In this document: positions 13,392 through 13,825 of the stretch, one piece after another
Numbering within the stretch: position 1 is the stretch's first letter
Layout of the letters: each line of letters starts with the position of its first letter
Assembly: GCA_003250455.1 (NCBI GenBank)
Contig: QKGK01000499.1
Coordinates: forward strand, 1 to 13,825
Length of the DNA: 13,825 nucleotides
Source: Chloroflexota bacterium
GTDB lineage: Bacteria > Chloroflexota > Anaerolineae > Anaerolineales > UBA11579
Reading direction: 5' to 3'
Notes under the pieces: generated by a model
Databases searched by the model: none
The model's input: the letters and a program-made list of their open reading frames with translations, nothing else
What the model was told of the DNA's origin: nothing
Translations under genes and position numbers: made by a program

Positions 13392-13778
13392 ATGTCAGAC
13401 AATAGCGATTTTGGAAGTTTTCTCTCAGGATTTTTGATCGGTGGTTTGGTTGGCGGTGCAGTTGCACTGCTGCTGGCGCCGCAATCGGGTGAAGAAACCC
13501 GCACATTGATCAAAGATAAAAGTGTCGAACTGAAAGACAAAACTGTTACATCTTTGGAAGAGGCCTACGCCAGAGCAGAGCAGGCCGCCGCAGATGCCAG
13601 CACACGCGCAGAAGAATTGGCCAAGGTTGCCCAAGCCCGCGCAGAGGAACTCCGCCAGCAAGGCCAGGTAGTCCTCGAAGAGCAGCGCGCCAAACTGAGC
13701 AAAACTCTATCCCCCAAGGACGGCGCCGCCGCCGAAGCGCCGAAAAAGGCCGAAAAGATAGACGACACCAAGGAATAG
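13392..13778 (+). CDS. YtxH domain-containing protein
   Basis: The 128-aa protein starts with a Gly/Leu-rich membrane-insertable segment, FLSGFLIGGLVGGAVALLLA (10-29). The PQSGEETR motif (30-37) that marks YtxH family proteins follows. The remainder is a long Ala/Glu/Lys/Arg-rich helix (about 45-105: EEAYARAEQAAADASTRAEE is typical), ending in a charged tail. The family includes B. subtilis YtxH, a general-stress protein of unknown mechanism. The helix probably forms a coiled coil on one side of the membrane. AAGGAG (13379-13384) is 7 nt before the ATG and fixes the start. A short hairpin (TAGCCT/AGGCTA, 13776-13793) overlaps the stop codon but lacks a T-run. It is probably functionally linked with the preceding membrane protein gene. 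Confidence 0.9.
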   Translation: MSDNSDFGSFLSGFLIGGLVGGAVALLLAPQSGEETRTLIKDKSVELKDKTVTSLEEAYARAEQAAADASTRAEELAKVAQARAEELRQQGQVVLEEQRAKLSKTLSPKDGAAAEAPKKAEKIDDTKE

Positions 13779-13825
13779 CCTTTTGACAGGCTAAGCCGGG
13801 GCGTAAATCAGCATCTCAGGAAAAC

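Noticed and set aside
13776..13793. Hairpin TAGCCT/AGGCTA as a terminator for the YtxH gene
   Set aside because: Only 6 bp, overlapping the stop codon and not followed by T residues.
13783..13811. Possible promoter with a perfect TTGACA (13783-13788) after the YtxH gene
   Set aside because: The best downstream match to a -10 box is TAAATC at a 15-nt spacing, which is poor, and the downstream gene is outside the window.

Overview
The window looks like chromosomal DNA from a free-living, GC-moderate bacterium, most plausibly a Chloroflexota (Anaerolineae-like) lineage. The reasons are a YtxH protein, an Asp23-NusB-TatA cluster followed by a large lipoprotein with starch-binding-like modules, and the overall flavour of the proteins. 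This assignment is inference; no rRNA or other decisive marker is present. No tRNA, rRNA, CRISPR array, insertion sequence or prophage was seen.

Layout. Positions 1-8420 are read from the minus strand and 8651-13778 from the plus strand, with a divergent promoter region between (about 8421-8650). In transcription order on the minus strand: a C39-like cysteine peptidase with a C-terminal LysM domain (8420-7542); a GPH/MelB-type sugar-cation symporter (7452-6088), overlapped by ATGA with a YghO-like GNAT acetyltransferase (6091-4952); an aldo/keto reductase (4901-3933); moaC (3904-3422), overlapping a fused moaD-moaE gene (3429-2725); then rnc (2540-1824) and the N-terminal 603 residues of smc (1809 to beyond the window edge).

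On the plus strand: rpmF (8651-8836) with a canonical promoter and a rho-independent terminator; then an apparent operon asp23-nusB-tatA/B-lipoprotein (9140-12841) behind its own promoter and a structured leader; then a small two-helix membrane protein with its own extended -10 promoter (12865-13284); then a YtxH-type envelope protein (13392-13778).

How they fit together. Most genes are housekeeping: RNA processing (rnc), chromosome organisation (smc), ribosome (rpmF), antitermination (nusB), Tat export (tatA/B) and molybdenum cofactor synthesis (moaC, moaDE). The Mo-cofactor pair would perform two consecutive steps: GTP-derived precursor to cPMP (MoaC, with MoaA encoded elsewhere), then cPMP to molybdopterin (MoaD/MoaE). 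The most notable points are: the MoaD-MoaE fusion, whose essential Gly-Gly is buried inside the chain; an RNase III in which a normally invariant catalytic Asp is Gly; a large multi-domain lipoprotein whose glycosidase-like barrel seems to lack catalytic glutamates; two genes whose -10 boxes sit so close to the ATG that their mRNAs should be leaderless; and a LysM-C39 protein with no visible export signal.
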